The notes beneath the pieces are model-generated. The model did no database searches. It was given only the letters and a program-made list of their open reading frames with translations, and was not told the DNA's origin. The position numbers and the translations under genes were made by a program. Below, piece after piece: positions 8,055 to 23,000 of a DNA stretch of 64,000 nucleotides. Position 1 is the first letter of the stretch, and every line of letters starts with the position of its first letter. This DNA is from Phycisphaeraceae bacterium (GTDB lineage Bacteria; Planctomycetota; Phycisphaerae; Phycisphaerales; Phycisphaeraceae), in NCBI GenBank assembly GCA_028284155.1, contig JANQSF010000079.1, forward strand, positions 119,684 to 183,683, in the 5' to 3' direction.

Positions 8055-11000
8055 ATGTCAATGCGCTCACGTCTTTTCGAACGCGCCCGACGGATGAACC
8101 ATGTCTTTCAACAGCGGTGGAGGCGAGCATGCCGATTTGCCGCCAGCGCCGGTCGGCCGTTCAGCCCCTCCGCGCGTATCAGGCCTTGCGATATCGAGCC
8201 GCTGGAACCGCGCGTCCTGCTGTCGTCCGTCGGTGAGTCCGACAGCCTGCAACTCGCGCACGACGCTTTCGACTTCGGGACGACAAATTCGCCAATCGAA
8301 TCCGGCTTTGAACCTGTCACGCCGGCGACGACCTACAGCGCGCAGCGCGGCTACGGCTGGCTCCCCGGCTCGAGCGTCAAGGCCCAAGATCGGGCGCAGA
8401 GCACGGGCGTCGAGCGAGACTTCAACGCCGTGATCAACTCGACATTCGTGGTCGATCTGCCGGACGGCAGGTACGTCGTCGATACTTACCTGGGCGACAC
8501 CCGGAAAGTCCGCGACAAGACGCAGGTCACCATTGAGGGCGAAGCGCAACTGCCGGTCACGACCATGTTCGCCGAGTCCGCGGTCGTCTCGACCGAGGTC
8601 GAGGTGTTGGACGGCCAACTCACGCTGCGCATTCAGGACCTGGGCGGCACGTCGAAACGCAGCGCCGTGCAGGCGGTGACGGTCACGCCGGTGGTCGATG
8701 CGTCGGATCCGATCGAGCCCGCTTCAGCGCCGACGCACACGTGGGTCGCGGTGGCCGACGGCGACTGGGAAGACGGCGGCAATTGGCAGAGCGGCGAGGC
8801 CCCGCACGTCGGCGACGACGTCGTGATCAACGCGCCCGGTGTCACCGTCACCATCAACAGCGATGTCGATGTCAACGCGCTGACCAGCACGGCCAACCTG
8901 ATCGTCGCGTCCGGCTCGCTGACGATCCGCGACGTTTCACAGATAGACGGCGACCTCACGGTCGCGCCGGCGACGACGCTTACCGCCGACGGCGCGACGA
9001 CCGTCGTGACCGTGAACGGCGCGGCCGTGGTCGATTCCGCCAACCTGATCGCTACCAACGGCGCGGAGCTGTTATTGCCGACTGTCGCGTCGATGGTTCT
9101 CGATCGCACAAGCGGCAATCAACCGACCATTCGCGCGGAAGGCGCGGGCAGCCTGATCGACCTTTCCAACGCAACAAACCTGACACAAGCGGTGCGCACC
9201 GACGCCGAAATCGAGGCGTTGTCAGGCGGCACGGTCGATCTGAGCGGCGTGACGTCGATCGACATCGCCGCGGGCGGTTTTGCCTTTCAGCAGCGGGATA
9301 TCAACGTCACGGCTGACGGCCCGAGCAGCCTGGTCGATCTTTCCGGGCTGACCAACTTCAACGACCTGGGCCCAGGGCGTTCCGTGTTGTCGGCTGTCAA
9401 TGGCGGCGAGATTCGCGTGCCCATCATGACGACCGCTGTCCGAGTCGATGTCACCCTCGACGGCACGGGCACGTTCTCGACCGCGCAGATTACGGACGGG
9501 CTGGAAAGTCGCTTCGTGGCCGACGGCACGAACGTCGATCTGACCAACCTCACCAACCTTGAGAACGGTGAGTTAAGCCTGCTCAACGGCGGCACGATGA
9601 CGACGCCGAACATCTCGAACATCGACGATGCGCAGTTGTATGTCGCCGATAGCGTGACGCTGAGTCTGCCTGCGGTCACGACCGCGCGAATGGATCAGGG
9701 CGACCCGTTCGGCCCGCCGACCTGGCGGGCGACGGGTGCGGGCAGCACGATCGACCTGTCCAACGTGACCAACCTGACTCAGACGATTCAGACCCAGGCC
9801 AACGTCGAGGCACTGGCCGGCGGCACGGTCGACCTCAGCGCGGTGAACAGCATCGACATCAATACCGGCGGATTCAACTTCCAGAACCGCAACATTCATT
9901 TCACAGCCGACGGCGCCAATAGCCTCGTGGACCTGTCGATCTTGACCGCGTTTAACGATAACGGGCCGGGCCGCTCGATCCTGTCTGCTGTAAATGGCGG
10001 TGAGATCGACGTCGCGAACATGACGGCCGCCAACCGCGTCGACATCACACTCGACGGCACGGGCACGCTGGCGACCTCGCAGATCATCGACGGAACAGAC
10101 AGCCGATTTGTGGCCGACGGCGTGTCGATCGACCTTTCTAATCTTACAACGCTTGCCAACGGCGAGTTGACGCTACGGAACGGCGGGACGACCAACGCCC
10201 CGAACCTCGCCAACATCGACGACACCCAATTGTTCGTTAGCAACGGCGTGACTTTGTCACTGCCCGCGGCCACCACCGCGCGCCTGAACCAGAGCCCGCA
10301 GTTCGGCGCGCCCGTCTGGCAGGCGACCCATGCGGGCAGCGTGATCGACCTGCCCAACGTGACCAACCTCACGCAATCCACCGAGACGATGGCGTCGATC
10401 GCCGCCTTTGCCGGCGGCCTGATCAACCTGCCCGGCGTAACGTCGATCGACATCGCGGCGGGTGGTTTCAATTTCCAGGAGCGCGACATCCACGTCATGG
10501 CCGATGGCTCGGGCAGTGAAGTCAATCTATCGGGATTGACGGCGTTCAACGACGCGGGGCCGGGGCGGTCGCGCTTGTCGGCGACGGACGGCGGCGAGGT
10601 GGACGTCCAGAACATGGCGACCGCGAACCGCGTCGATGTCACGGTCGATGGTACGGGAACGCTGCCGACTTCGCAGATCGTTGACGCGATGGGCAGCCGA
10701 TTTGTGGCTAACGGCACTCTGATCGACCTTAGCAACGCGACGACTCTCTTCGATGGCGAGTTGTCCTTAATCAACGGCGGCACGGTCAACGCCCCCAACC
10801 TGGCCAACATCGACGACACGAAACTGTTCGTCAACGACGGCGTCACGCTCTCATTACCAGCGGCTGTCAGTGCGCGTCTGAATCAGAGTCCTCAGTTTGG
10901 CGCGCCGATCTGGTCGGTCGATGGTGCGGGCAGTGCGCTTGATGTGTCCAGCCTCACCACGATGACACAGACCACTGAGACATTTGCCGTCGTGCAAGCG

Positions 11001-14000
11001 CTCAACGGCGGCGGTGTCGATCTCAGTGCGCTGACCACATTCGACATCGCGGCCGGTGGCTTCGACTTCCAGGAACGCCAGATCGACTTCAACGCCGACG
11101 GCGTGAACAGCAGTATCGACATCTCCGCGGTGACACTGTTCAACGATCAGGGCCCGGGCATCTCGCTGATCATGCCGACCAACGGCGGCACGATCGACCT
11201 CGCGACCGCCGTGACGTTCGTTGGCATGAACATCCTGTACGACGGGACCGGCACGCTAAACATTGACGACATCGACCTGGGTGAGCGCTCGCTGCTCGAA
11301 GGTTCGGGTGTGTTGACGGCCAACGTGACCAATACGGCCGGCACGGTCGATGCGAATGCGACCCCAGGCAACCTCACCATCGACGGCACGTTCACGCAGG
11401 GACCGGACGGCAACATCACCGTTCTCGTCGGCGGGCCGGTCGGCGGAGTCGATTTCGATCAACTGGTCATCACAGGCGCGGCCGCCATCGACGGCACATT
11501 CACGACGGGCCTGTCCAACGCGTTCGAACCGACCGTTGGCGACATGTTCACGGTCGTCACCTACCCCTCCAAGACCGGTGACTTCACCGCGTTTGCCGGC
11601 CTCGACGCCGGCGCGGGCGTCGAGTTCGTGCCCGACGTGCAGGCGACTGAAATCAAACTGAACACGCAGTTCGCAACCGGTCCGTCGGTCAACTCGGCGG
11701 TCTTTGAGGATGGCACGACGTCCGGCGGCCAGCCACAGATCAGAATCACGTTTGATGAGGCCGTTGATCGCGCCACGGTGCGCGCCGAGGACGTTGTCGT
11801 GGTCGGCCCGGGCGGGCCGGTGACGATGGCGAACCCGTTCCCGGTCGGAGGCACGAACAACACGGTCTATCTCGCGCGCATCACCGAGCCGGCGCTCGAC
11901 CCCGGTCTCTACAACGTCACCATCGGACCCGACGTCAACGACTTCGTTGGTAACGCGATGAATCAGGACGGGGACGGCACCAACGGTGAGACGCCCGACG
12001 ACCAATTCATGTTCAGTTTCAATCTGGACCTGCCCGACTTGGAGGTGGAATCGGTCGCGCTTGACACGGCTGCCGCCTCGTTCGGCGACAGCGTGCAGGT
12101 CGACTGGACGGTGCGCAACACCGGCACGGTCGACGCCACGGGCACCTGGTCAGATCGCATCTATCTTTCGGACGACAACGTGCTCAACGCAGGCGACACA
12201 CTGCTTGCCACCGTCGACGCATCGGCGTTTGCACCACTCGTGCCGACGGACAACTACAGCAACTCGACTGTCGTCACGTTGCCGATCGACGCTTCGCTGG
12301 GTGACGGGGCGTACTTCATCATCGTCGAGACGGACAGCGGCAACGACGTCGTCGAACTGGGCGAGGCGAACAACACCAACGACGCGGCGATCAACCTCGT
12401 CGTGCCCCCGCTACCCGATCTTGTCATCACGCCGACGCTCGTGCCGACGAATCCGGAGTCCGGTTCGTTCGTGACACTTGAGTGGACGACGGGCAACACG
12501 GGTAGCGCGGCGACGACCGGCGGCTGGACGGACCGCATCTACCTGTCCACGAACAACACGCTCTCAGCGAACGACCGTTTGCTGACCGAAGTGATTCAGC
12601 CCTCGTCACTTGGCCCCGGCGGGTCCGTGCCCAACTCGGTCAACGTGCAGTTGCCGATCGACTTCTTCGGCGACGATGTGTTCTTCCTGTTCGTCGCGGA
12701 CGACGACGATCAGCAGATCGAGCACGCCGGCGAGGCGAACAACGTCGTTCCCGTCATGGTCGATATCGACCTCGGCCCGATCGCTGACCTTCGTGCGCTT
12801 GATGTCACGTTCACGCCGAACGAGGCAATCGGCGACCCGGCTTCCATCACCGTCGACTGGACGGTGGAGAACAACGGCACGGGCACGGGGATTAACCTGG
12901 CCTGGTTCGACACGGTCATTGCGTCGGCCGACAACATCGCAGGCAACTTCGACGACCGTGAGCTTGCGCGCTTCGCGAACCCGCAGGTGCTTGACGTGGG
13001 CGAGTCATATTCGCGCAGCGAGACGTTCAACCTGCCGATCGGATTTGTCGGCGAGTTCAACATCTTCGTCATCGCGGACGGCGACGACGACGTGTTCGAG
13101 AACGGCGCGAAAGCAAACAACGCTGCCCAGGGGCCGGGCGTGCTCACGGCGATGCCGATCCCCTACGCCGACTTGTTCGTCACGACAGTCATGCCTCCGC
13201 TTACGGCTCAAAGCGGTGAAACGATCGAGGTCTCGTGGGTCGTTGAAAACCAGGGCATCGGCCAAACCAGCACGGGCACGTGGACCGACCGCGTGTACTT
13301 CGCTACGGATGCCGGCGGCGTCAACCGCATTCAGGACCCGTTCGGCGACGACCTGTTCTTCCCGTTCAGCCACTTCGGCCCGCTCGCGCCGGGCGGGACA
13401 TACACGCGCACGGGTGAAATCGCCGTGCCCAATGGTTTCAGCGGCGATCTGTTCGTGATTGTCGAAACAGCCGCGGTCGGTGGCCCGTTTGAGTTCACTT
13501 TCGACAACAACAACGAAACGGTCGGCGCGACGCCGATCGATGTGACGCTCGCGCCTTCGCCCGACCTGACGGTGACCAACATCGATGCTCCGACATCGGT
13601 CGAGGATGGCCAGACCATCGATATCACGTGGACCGTGACCAATCAGGGTGCGGCGACGGCCTCAGGTCCGTGGGAAGACCTTGTCTATCTCGAGCAGGTG
13701 ACCGACCCGGACAACCCGCAACTGCTGGGCACGTTCACGCGCATCGATGACCTCGACCCCGGCGAGTCGTTTACGCGCACCGAACGCATCTCGCTGCCGA
13801 CCAAGTTCAGCAGCACGCACCAGTTATTCGTCGTCACCGATCACGCCGACGCGGTGTATGAGGACGACAACGACAACAACCGCGTGGCCGACGACGTGAC
13901 GATGACGGTCTCACTCGCGCCGCGCGCCGACCTTGAAGTGACCAACCCGATCGTGCCGGCCAATGTGATGGCGGGCGCGGCGTTGCAGGTCGAGTTCGAC

Positions 14001-17000
14001 GTGACAAACAACGGCACGGCCGACACGGTCCCAATGCAGTGGACGGATCGTGTTTACCTGTCGCTGGACGCGGTCGTGTCGCGTGACGACGTCTTGCTGG
14101 GCAGGCTGGAGAATCAGGCGGCCTTGATGCCGGGTGAGAGTTATCACCAGATCAGTGACTCGATCGTCGTCCCGCTGCGGTTCCGCGGCGACATGTTCGT
14201 CCTGATCGTGCCGGACTCGGACAACGTGGTCGACGAGTTCCCCAACGACGACAACGTGTCCGTTCAGCCGATCTTCATCGACCCGCAACCGCTGGCCGAC
14301 CTGGTTGTCAGCGACGTGATCCTGCCGACGCAGGCGACGGCCGGCTCGACCATTACCGTCCAGTGGTCGCTTGACAACCTGGGCAGCGGTATCGCGAACA
14401 CGGGCGACTTTGTCGAGCAGGTCTGGCTGGCGGCCGATCCCGACCGGCCGCACCCGGCCAACGGCGACATCCTGCTTGAGACGATCAATCGCACCGGCGA
14501 TTTGCTGGACGTCAATGAAGGCGTCGACCGCTCCGAACAGGTCACGATCCCGGGCAACCTGCCGTCGGGCATGTATTTCATCCTGCCGTGGGTCGATCCG
14601 TTCGGCGCCGTCCTTGAAGACACGCTGGCGATCAACGTCAACCCGGACGACCCCAACGAAATCGACAACAACAACTACAAGGGCGCCCAACTCGACATCA
14701 TCGGCGTCCTTCCGGACCTGGTCGTGACGGACATCACGCCGTCAACCACGACGGCCTCGGGCGGCGACGCGGTTTCGTTCAGTGTGACGGTTGAAAACCA
14801 GGGCACCGGCGTCGCGCCGGGTGGATTCTTGACGCAGGTGTTCGTGACCGACAACGCCGACCCGTTGGCGGACGGGGCGCGCAGCCTTGTGCTGGCTGAG
14901 TTCAAGCGTGACCAGCCGTTGGGGATCGGCGAGTCGTTTACGTTCAATACTCCGGTGACGCTGTCCCCGTCCGCGAACGGCCAATTCTTCGCCGCTTACG
15001 CGGATGTGCCCCAACTTGGTTTTGACGACCCCTTCAACGTTGTTGAAGAGGTCTTCGAAGATAACAACGCGACCGCCGTCGCGGCGACCGTGACGCCGCA
15101 GCTGGCCGACCTGGTCGTGACCGACGTGCAGTTCGAGCCGACGATCCTGTCCGGCGAGCCGACGGTGATCCGCTACACCGTTGAGAACCAAGGCACGGCC
15201 CCGGTCTGGACCGGCACGGAGTTTTGGCGTGACTTCAACTGGATCGGTGTCGACGACACGCAGATTCGCTTGCGCTCGTCGTTCATCGGGACGCATGTGC
15301 AACCGGCCCCGGCGTCGCTCGCCCCCGGCGAGAGCTACGAGGTCGTGTTTAACACAACGATCCCGCGCGGCTTGGACGGTGATTACAACCTGTATATCAA
15401 CCTCAACGCGCACAACGACCTGCCGTGTCTGTTCTTCCCGATCGACTGCCGATTGCTTGAGACCGACTGGTTCCCGGCTGATACGGGTTCCAACGACGCG
15501 CACCTGAGTACGTTCCGCCGATGGGCGTTTGAAGACCCGAACAACAACCTGCACGTCGAGCCGTTCAACGTCACATTCAATGAGCCGGATGTCGCGGTCC
15601 TCACTGTGACGCCGCCCGCCACGGGCAACTCAGGCCAGAACATCACCGTCGATTTCAGTGTGACCAACCAGGGCACGCGCGCGACGCGCGGCAACGTGAA
15701 GGACGCGCTGTTCCTGTCGCACGACCCATCGCTGGATCAGGGCGACCTGTTCCTCGGACAGTTCACTCGCCCAGCGGTCGCGGCTGGCGAGACGTACAAC
15801 GTCACGGCGGACGTACGTCTGCCCGACGGAATCGAAGGCGACTTCTACATCATCGCGCACACCGACACGGCCGCGAGCGAGGACACCTTCAAGAACGGAC
15901 CGCCGAGCACGATCGGATTCGACTTGCCGGGCATCAAGTTCGACACGTTGGCTGACGAGTTCATCCCGTTCGACATGGTCGACCTCGAGCGGCGTCAGCA
16001 GTCGCGCGGCCCGATCTCCGAGTTCCAGAACGAAGGCAACAACATCCTCTCCGCGCCGTTCACGGTGAACCTGACGACACCGCCCGACCTGCAGGTGACC
16101 GGCATCACGGCGCCCGCTTCGGTCTTCGCGGGTCAATCGTTTGACGTAGCATTTACCGTGACCAATCTCGGTGGCGACGTGCCTGCCACCGAAGCGGCCT
16201 GGGACACGTTGTTCAACCTGTCAGCCGACCTGAACATCGACCTGAAGGCTGACCAGTTCCTTGACGTCTTTGAACGCGAAGGCGTGCTTGCGGCCGGCGG
16301 GTCGTTCACCGAGACGATCACGCTCACCGCACCGCCCGATTCGATCGGTGACTTCAACCTGTTCGTCACGACCGACCCGCGGCGCGCAAATAGCGCGGTC
16401 GGCAACGTGTTTGAAGGCAACGACGAGCGCGACCGAAACAATTCGGCCTCCGTTCCACTGACGATCAACATGCCGCCCGCGGTCGATCTGGTGATCGACC
16501 CGACGAGCATTGCCGGGTTGCCGGTGGCCTTGAAGGCGGGCGATGCCGTGCAGGTCAATTGGACCGGCCAAAACATCAGCGGTGAAACCGTTGACGGTAG
16601 TTGGCGTGACGCCGTGTTCCTGTCGACAGACAACGTGTGGGACATCAGCGACAAGCCGCTGGGCACGGCTGAATTTACCGGCGTGCTCAATGCCGGCCAA
16701 ACTTACAACCAGACTCTCGACACCTTTGTACCCGCGGTGTTGCCGGGCGACTACTTCCTGATCGTGCGCGCCGACGTGCTCAACCAGGTGTTCGAGGGCA
16801 CGGACGAAGGGAACAACACCTCCGCGTCGGATACGACCGTCGCGGTGAGTGTCGATGAGATCCCGTTGGGCGTGCCGTTCCCCACCACGCTGAGCAACGG
16901 CCAGGATCGACTGTACCGCATCGTCGTGCCGGCCAATGAAACGCTGCGCGTGACGCTGGATGCCTCCGACGATCGGCAGATCAACGAGTTGTTCCTCGGG

Positions 17001-20000
17001 CAAGATCGTGCGCCGTCGGGCACGGACTTCGACGCGACATATGAGGGCGGCCTGAACTCGACGATCATGTCGACCCTGCCTTCGACCGAGGCGGGCGAGG
17101 TGTTCGTCCTCGTGCGCGGCCGATCCGCGCCGGCCGACGACACCCCGATCACGCTCTTTGCCGAGTTGTTGCCGCTGACGATCACGAGTGTCGATACCGA
17201 TACCGGCGGCGACAGCGCATTCGTCACGACGACCATCCGCGGCGCGAAGTTCGACCCGGCCGCGACGGTCGAGCTGATCCGGCCCGGCTTCGGGACGTTC
17301 ACGCCGGCGTCGCACACCGTCATCGACACCACGAAGATCATTGCGTCGTTCGACCTGACCGGTGCGCCGCACGGCCTTTACGACGTGAAGGTCACCAACC
17401 CGGATGGCAGCGAAGCGATCGTGCCGTACCGGTTCCTTGTCGAGCGTGCTGTCGCGCCGGAAGTGACCATCGGTGTGGGCGGGCCACGCATCGTGCTGGC
17501 CGGTGACATCGGCACGTACAGCGTTGCCGTGCAGGGTATTGCCAACGTCGATACGCCGTACGTCTTCTTCGAAGTGGGCATCCCCGAGATGGGGCGGAAC
17601 CTACTCGTCTACAACCTCGACTACCTGAACCTGAACACCAACGTCGGCGGCGCACCCGATGCCGGCGGTGTAAGCGACCTGCCGTTTGCGTCGCTGGTAT
17701 CGAAGGTGAACACCGACGGCCACGTGCTCGCACCGGGCTACGTGCACGATCAGCATGCCCAGGGATTCGACGGCTTTACATTCAACGTTGAGACGTATCC
17801 GGGTCTTCGCGAGCTGAACGAGCGTGCGTTCGACGAGTTAGCGCAACGTATTCAGGACGCTCGGCCGGACCTTGCGGCGCTGGGCATCCCCGCAACGCCA
17901 GAGGAGTTGGACCTCGTTCAGCCCGGCCTGTTCGCCAAGTACCTGGAGTTCGGCGCGGTGCCGGACTTCATCACCGTGAACTTCATCCCGTTCCAGTTCC
18001 ATGTGGTCGCGGCGGCGACGGCGATGACGCGCAGCGAGTTCATTGACCACTCGCTGGAACAGGTCGAACCGGTGCGGCAGGCGATCGTGTCCGACCCGAC
18101 GGCCGGCGCCGCTTTGGCGGCGCTGGCGGCGGACAAGGCCACGTGGGACACGCTCTACCTGGCGGCTCTGGAAGAGGCGGACCTGCTGCGTGCCGACGGT
18201 GCCGCGCCGCCGAACCGGGAGAACGCGAAGATCATCTCGCTGATGGCGACCATCGCCGGCGGCATCCTGGTCGGTCCGGCCGGCGACGACATCATCGCGA
18301 CAGACAACGTGCTCGACTTCTTCGGCTCGCTGCGCGAGCGGTACGGCCACCAGGAAACGCTCGAAGCGCCGACCGAAGGCGTCACGCAGACCAGTGGCAA
18401 CCCGATCCCCGCGCTGCCGACGTTTGGCGATTACGACCTTGGGCTGACATCGCCGACACACTTCGAGGCGTTCAACGTCTATTCGCCGTGGATCCCGTTC
18501 GAGCTGCGCGGCGCGGGTCTGCCACCGGACTTCCAGATCAGCGGCGTCGATCCGACCAACCCCGGCGACCCGCTGGCCGACCTGGATCTGTCGCGCTTCC
18601 TGCTGGGCGATGCCGGGCTCACAGGCATCGCGTCGATCACGGGCCCGGCGACCGTCGACGCGGGCGGCTTCATCCCGGTCGATCAGCCGTTGCCGTACAC
18701 CGTCAACTTCCAGAACGACCCGGTCGCGTCGAAGCATGTGCAGGAAGTGCGCATCGTGGCCGACCTCGACCCGAACCTCGATACGCGCACGTTCCGCCTG
18801 GGCGACATCCGGATCGGCGACATCAACGTCAGCGTGCCGGCCGACCGCGGCGTGTTCCAAGGCGACTTCGACTTCGTCGACACCAAGGGCTTCATCCTGC
18901 GCGTCAGCGCCGGCGTCGATCTGGCTTCCAATGAAGCGACGTGGTTGTTACAGGCCATCGACCCAATCACGGGCGACTTGGTGACCAACCCGAACATCGG
19001 ACTGCTACCGCCTAACAATGCATTAGGCGATGGGTTCGGATTCGTGGGGTACAGAATTCAGACCGAAGACGGCGTTGTGTCGGGTGACCAGGTATCCGCC
19101 AGAGCGCGGGTGATCTTCAATACGGCCGCGCCCGAAGACACACAAACGATAACCCAGACGATCGACGCTGTCGCGCCGACGACGATCCTCACCACGACCC
19201 AGATCGCCGGCACGACGAACTTCGTGCTCGATTGGGACACGACGGACGATTTGTCTGGCGTCAAGCATGTCACGCTCTACGCCGCGCGCGACGGCGGCGA
19301 TTTCGAAGTGTTCCAACGTCAACTGCCCGACGCCACCGGCAGCGAGGTGTTCATCGGTCAAGTGGGCAGCAATTACGAGTTCCTCGCCCTGGCGACCGAT
19401 ATCGCCGGCAATCGAGAGGAAGCGCCGCTGGGCGTGCTCGTCGCCGACGACGGCGGCGGGGCAAACCTCGGCGTCCTGCCCGACCTGGAGCAGACGCCGC
19501 CGAACTACGGCATCCCGCCGGCGCCCACGGCCGACCCGTCAACGAACGCGCTGTTCACCGCGGCCGAATTCGGTGACTTCGCGGCTATCCCGCCGGTCAA
19601 CCTGTCGGAATACGACAACATCCTCCGGCCGTTCGAGGGCCGCGCGTTTGCGACGGGTATCGGTCAAAGCCACGCGAATATCGGCCCGATGGCGATCGCC
19701 GAGCGGGCCGACGGCACGATCTTTGTCAGTGGCGGGCCGGGTCGAAACGAGTTGTACGTCCTGCCGACTGATGGTGGCCCGGCCGGTGCGCCGCTGGCGA
19801 CGCTGTCGCACCCGATCTTCAACCTTGCGTTCGATTCTTCCGGCAACCTATGGGCGACCACCGGCGGCGGTCCGCTGCTGCTCATCAACCCGGACGACGG
19901 TTCCGTGCTCGGCGAGTTCGGCAACGGGCTGACCATCGCGCTGGCGGTGGACCCGGCCGACGACACGTTGCTTGTCGGTTCCAACCGGGGCGTCGAGCGG

Positions 20001-23000
20001 TTCGACCCCACGACGCAGACTTTCACACGGTTCAGCCGCGACCGCGACCTGCGCGTCGGCGCGCTGGCGTTCGACAACAACGGCGACCTATGGGCGACCG
20101 TTTGGCCTGACCGTGACCAGATCGTCCGCTTCAATGCTCGACGCCGGGCCGAGGCGGTGATCGATTTCGACACGCCAATCGACTCGATTTCGTTCGGCCA
20201 GGCCGGCACGGATCTGGCGGGTCTGCTCTTCGTCACGCACACGTCCGGCGACCCGACCGACGGCGGCGCGATCGAGCCGACCGGCAGCGAACTGACCGTG
20301 ATCGACACAGCCACGCTGCGGCAGGTCGCGGTGGGCCGTGACGGTAGCCGCGGCGACGTGGTCATGACGACCAGCGACGGCCGCGTGCTCGTCAGCCAGA
20401 GCAATCAGGTCGACGTGCTGGAGCCGGCCGAGCCGCCGATCGTCTTGTCGGTCGACCCGACGGACGGTTCGGAAGTGGACATCACGCTCGACACGATCAC
20501 CGTCGTCTACAGCACCGACATGATCGAAGGCGACGGTACGGGCGGCGACTCGGTCATCAACCCGGCCAACTACAGCGTGGTCGGCGACGTGGTCGGCCCG
20601 ATCGCAATCACGAACATTGTGTATGACGCGTTGGCCATGTCAGCCACGTTGACGATTGATGCGCTGAGCGTTGATACCTACACGTTCACGATCAACAACA
20701 TGGTCGCAAGCATCGATCACCTGACGCTTGAGGAGTCGTTTGTTTCGACGTTCACCGTCGATGAAGAGAACCTTCCGCCGGTCGCGAACCGCGATCAGGC
20801 CGGGCTCAATGAAGACACGCCGATCGATCTCAATGTGTTGCTCAACGACTTCGATGTCAACAACGACATCGATCCATCGAGCGTCGTGATCGTGGATCAA
20901 CCGACCAACGGCATGGTGGATGTCGATCCGTTGACCGGCGTGGTCACATATACGCCCCACGAGCATGTGTCGGGAACAGACACGTTCACGTACACCGTCG
21001 ATGACTTCTTCGGCAACACGTCGAACATCGGCACGGTCGACCTGACGATTATCGCGGTCGCCGATGCGCCGACCGTGTCGGCCGAGATCGTCGCGGGCGA
21101 TCAGGACACGCCGCTCGCCTTGAACATCACGGCTGGCCTGGTCGACACGGACGGTTCGGAAGTGTTGACCGTGCGCATCGTCGGCGTGCCGATCGGATCG
21201 GCGCTGTCGGCCGGCACGCAGGTATCGACCGACACCTATGAGGTCGACGCGGCCGACCTGCCGGGCTTGATGTTGACGCCGCCGGCCGGCTTCAGCGGCG
21301 ACGTGACGCTCAGCATCATCGCCGTCGCTACCGAACAGTCCAATGGCGACACCGCGACCACCGCGGCACTGATGCCCACCAACATCGCCGCGGTCGACCC
21401 CGGCCCCGTCGAGGTGGTCGCATTGATCGTGAACAACGGCGAGGCTCAACGCTCGCGCATCCACACGCTCGGCGTGCAGTTCAATCAGGACGTGCGGTTC
21501 GACGATCTCGTCGGCGGCGTGCGGGTCGTGCCTCGTGGGGGCGGGGCGCCGCTGACTTTGGACGCGAGCCGCTATTCGTACGATCCGTTGACGTTCATCC
21601 TGTCGATCGATGTTGCGGAACTTGCGTCGGCCGACGATCAGTACGACGTGCAGATTACGCCGTCGACCGTGCACCCGGCCGCGGCGTTGAACTTCTCGCT
21701 CAGTCAGACGGATGTCGCACGCGACGACGACGTGCAGACGCTCAGCTTCTTCAGGCTGCTTGCTGACTTCACCGGCGACGAAGTGGTCGATCGCACCGAT
21801 CAGACCATGCTGCTCAGCCGCTACCGGACCGAGGTGGGTGATCCGAACTACGACCGCAACTTCGACCTGGACCTTGACGGTTTCATCGAGCGATCGGACT
21901 ACCTCCTGCTGCGCAACCAAACACGTCGGTCGGCCGACGTCTATGGGCCGGACCTGGGCGCGATGCTCAGCAATGACACCGGTCGCGACGTGACGGACAG
22001 CATCACGTTCGATCCGACCGTGCTTGGGTTCGTCGGCGATCTGTTGGATGTCACGTCGCTTCAGGCGGGATTGAACGGCCCGACGACGACGGACATCCTC
22101 GGGCTGGTGACCGACGGCGAATTCACGCTGACGCAAACCGACCTTGAAACGATCAACGGCGGCCCGCTGATTGACGGGGACCACACGTTGTCACTGGTCG
22201 CGACAGACGAACGCGGCAACGTGTCCGATCCGTTCGAATTCACGTTCACACTGGATCGCATCGCTCCGGCTGCGCCCAACACGCCGGACCTCGCCACGGC
22301 CGACGACTCGGGCGCGTTTGACAACGATGACATCACGAATCGGTCGAACGTCACCGTGCAAGTCGATAGTGAGATCGACGCACTCGTGCGCGTATTCGTT
22401 GATGGCGGCCTGAGCGGACAGGCGATCCGCAACGGCGGGCCCGCGGACGTGTCGCTCTTCGCCCTGAACGAGGGTGTGCGTCAGGTCACCGCGACGGCCG
22501 AAGACGTGGCGGGCAACATCAGCGACCCGTCGGCCGCGCTCGACATTACCATCGACCAGACCGACCCGGCCGGCCCGACGCTCGGCATCGACGGCGACCC
22601 CGACAACACGACCAGCGCGATGACCGTCACACTGGCCGGCACGACCGATGCGAACGCGTCCGTCGAACTGGTCACCACCGGTGACACGACGACGGCTGAC
22701 GCTGGCGGGGCGTTCAGTTTCTCGGGCATCAACCTGACCCTGGGTAACAACGTATTCACCGCCCGTGCGACCGATCTGGCGGGCAACTCCTCCGAAACCA
22801 GCGTCAACATCCGTCGCACGGGCCCGGAAACCGACGGGCCGATCGTCAACGCCGGCCTGGCGAAAGACACCGGCACTTCGGATAGCGACAACCTGACCAA
22901 CGACCCGACGATCGTCGGCACGGTCAACGACGCGAGTGTGGTCACGACCTTCCGCGCGGGTCTCAATGCCGCGCCAACCGTCGATATTCTTAGCAACCTC

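Noticed and set aside
20640..22184. 514-residue minus-strand open frame inside the giant gene
   Set aside because: Antisense of Ig and dockerin-like segments; arginine/valine-rich and featureless.
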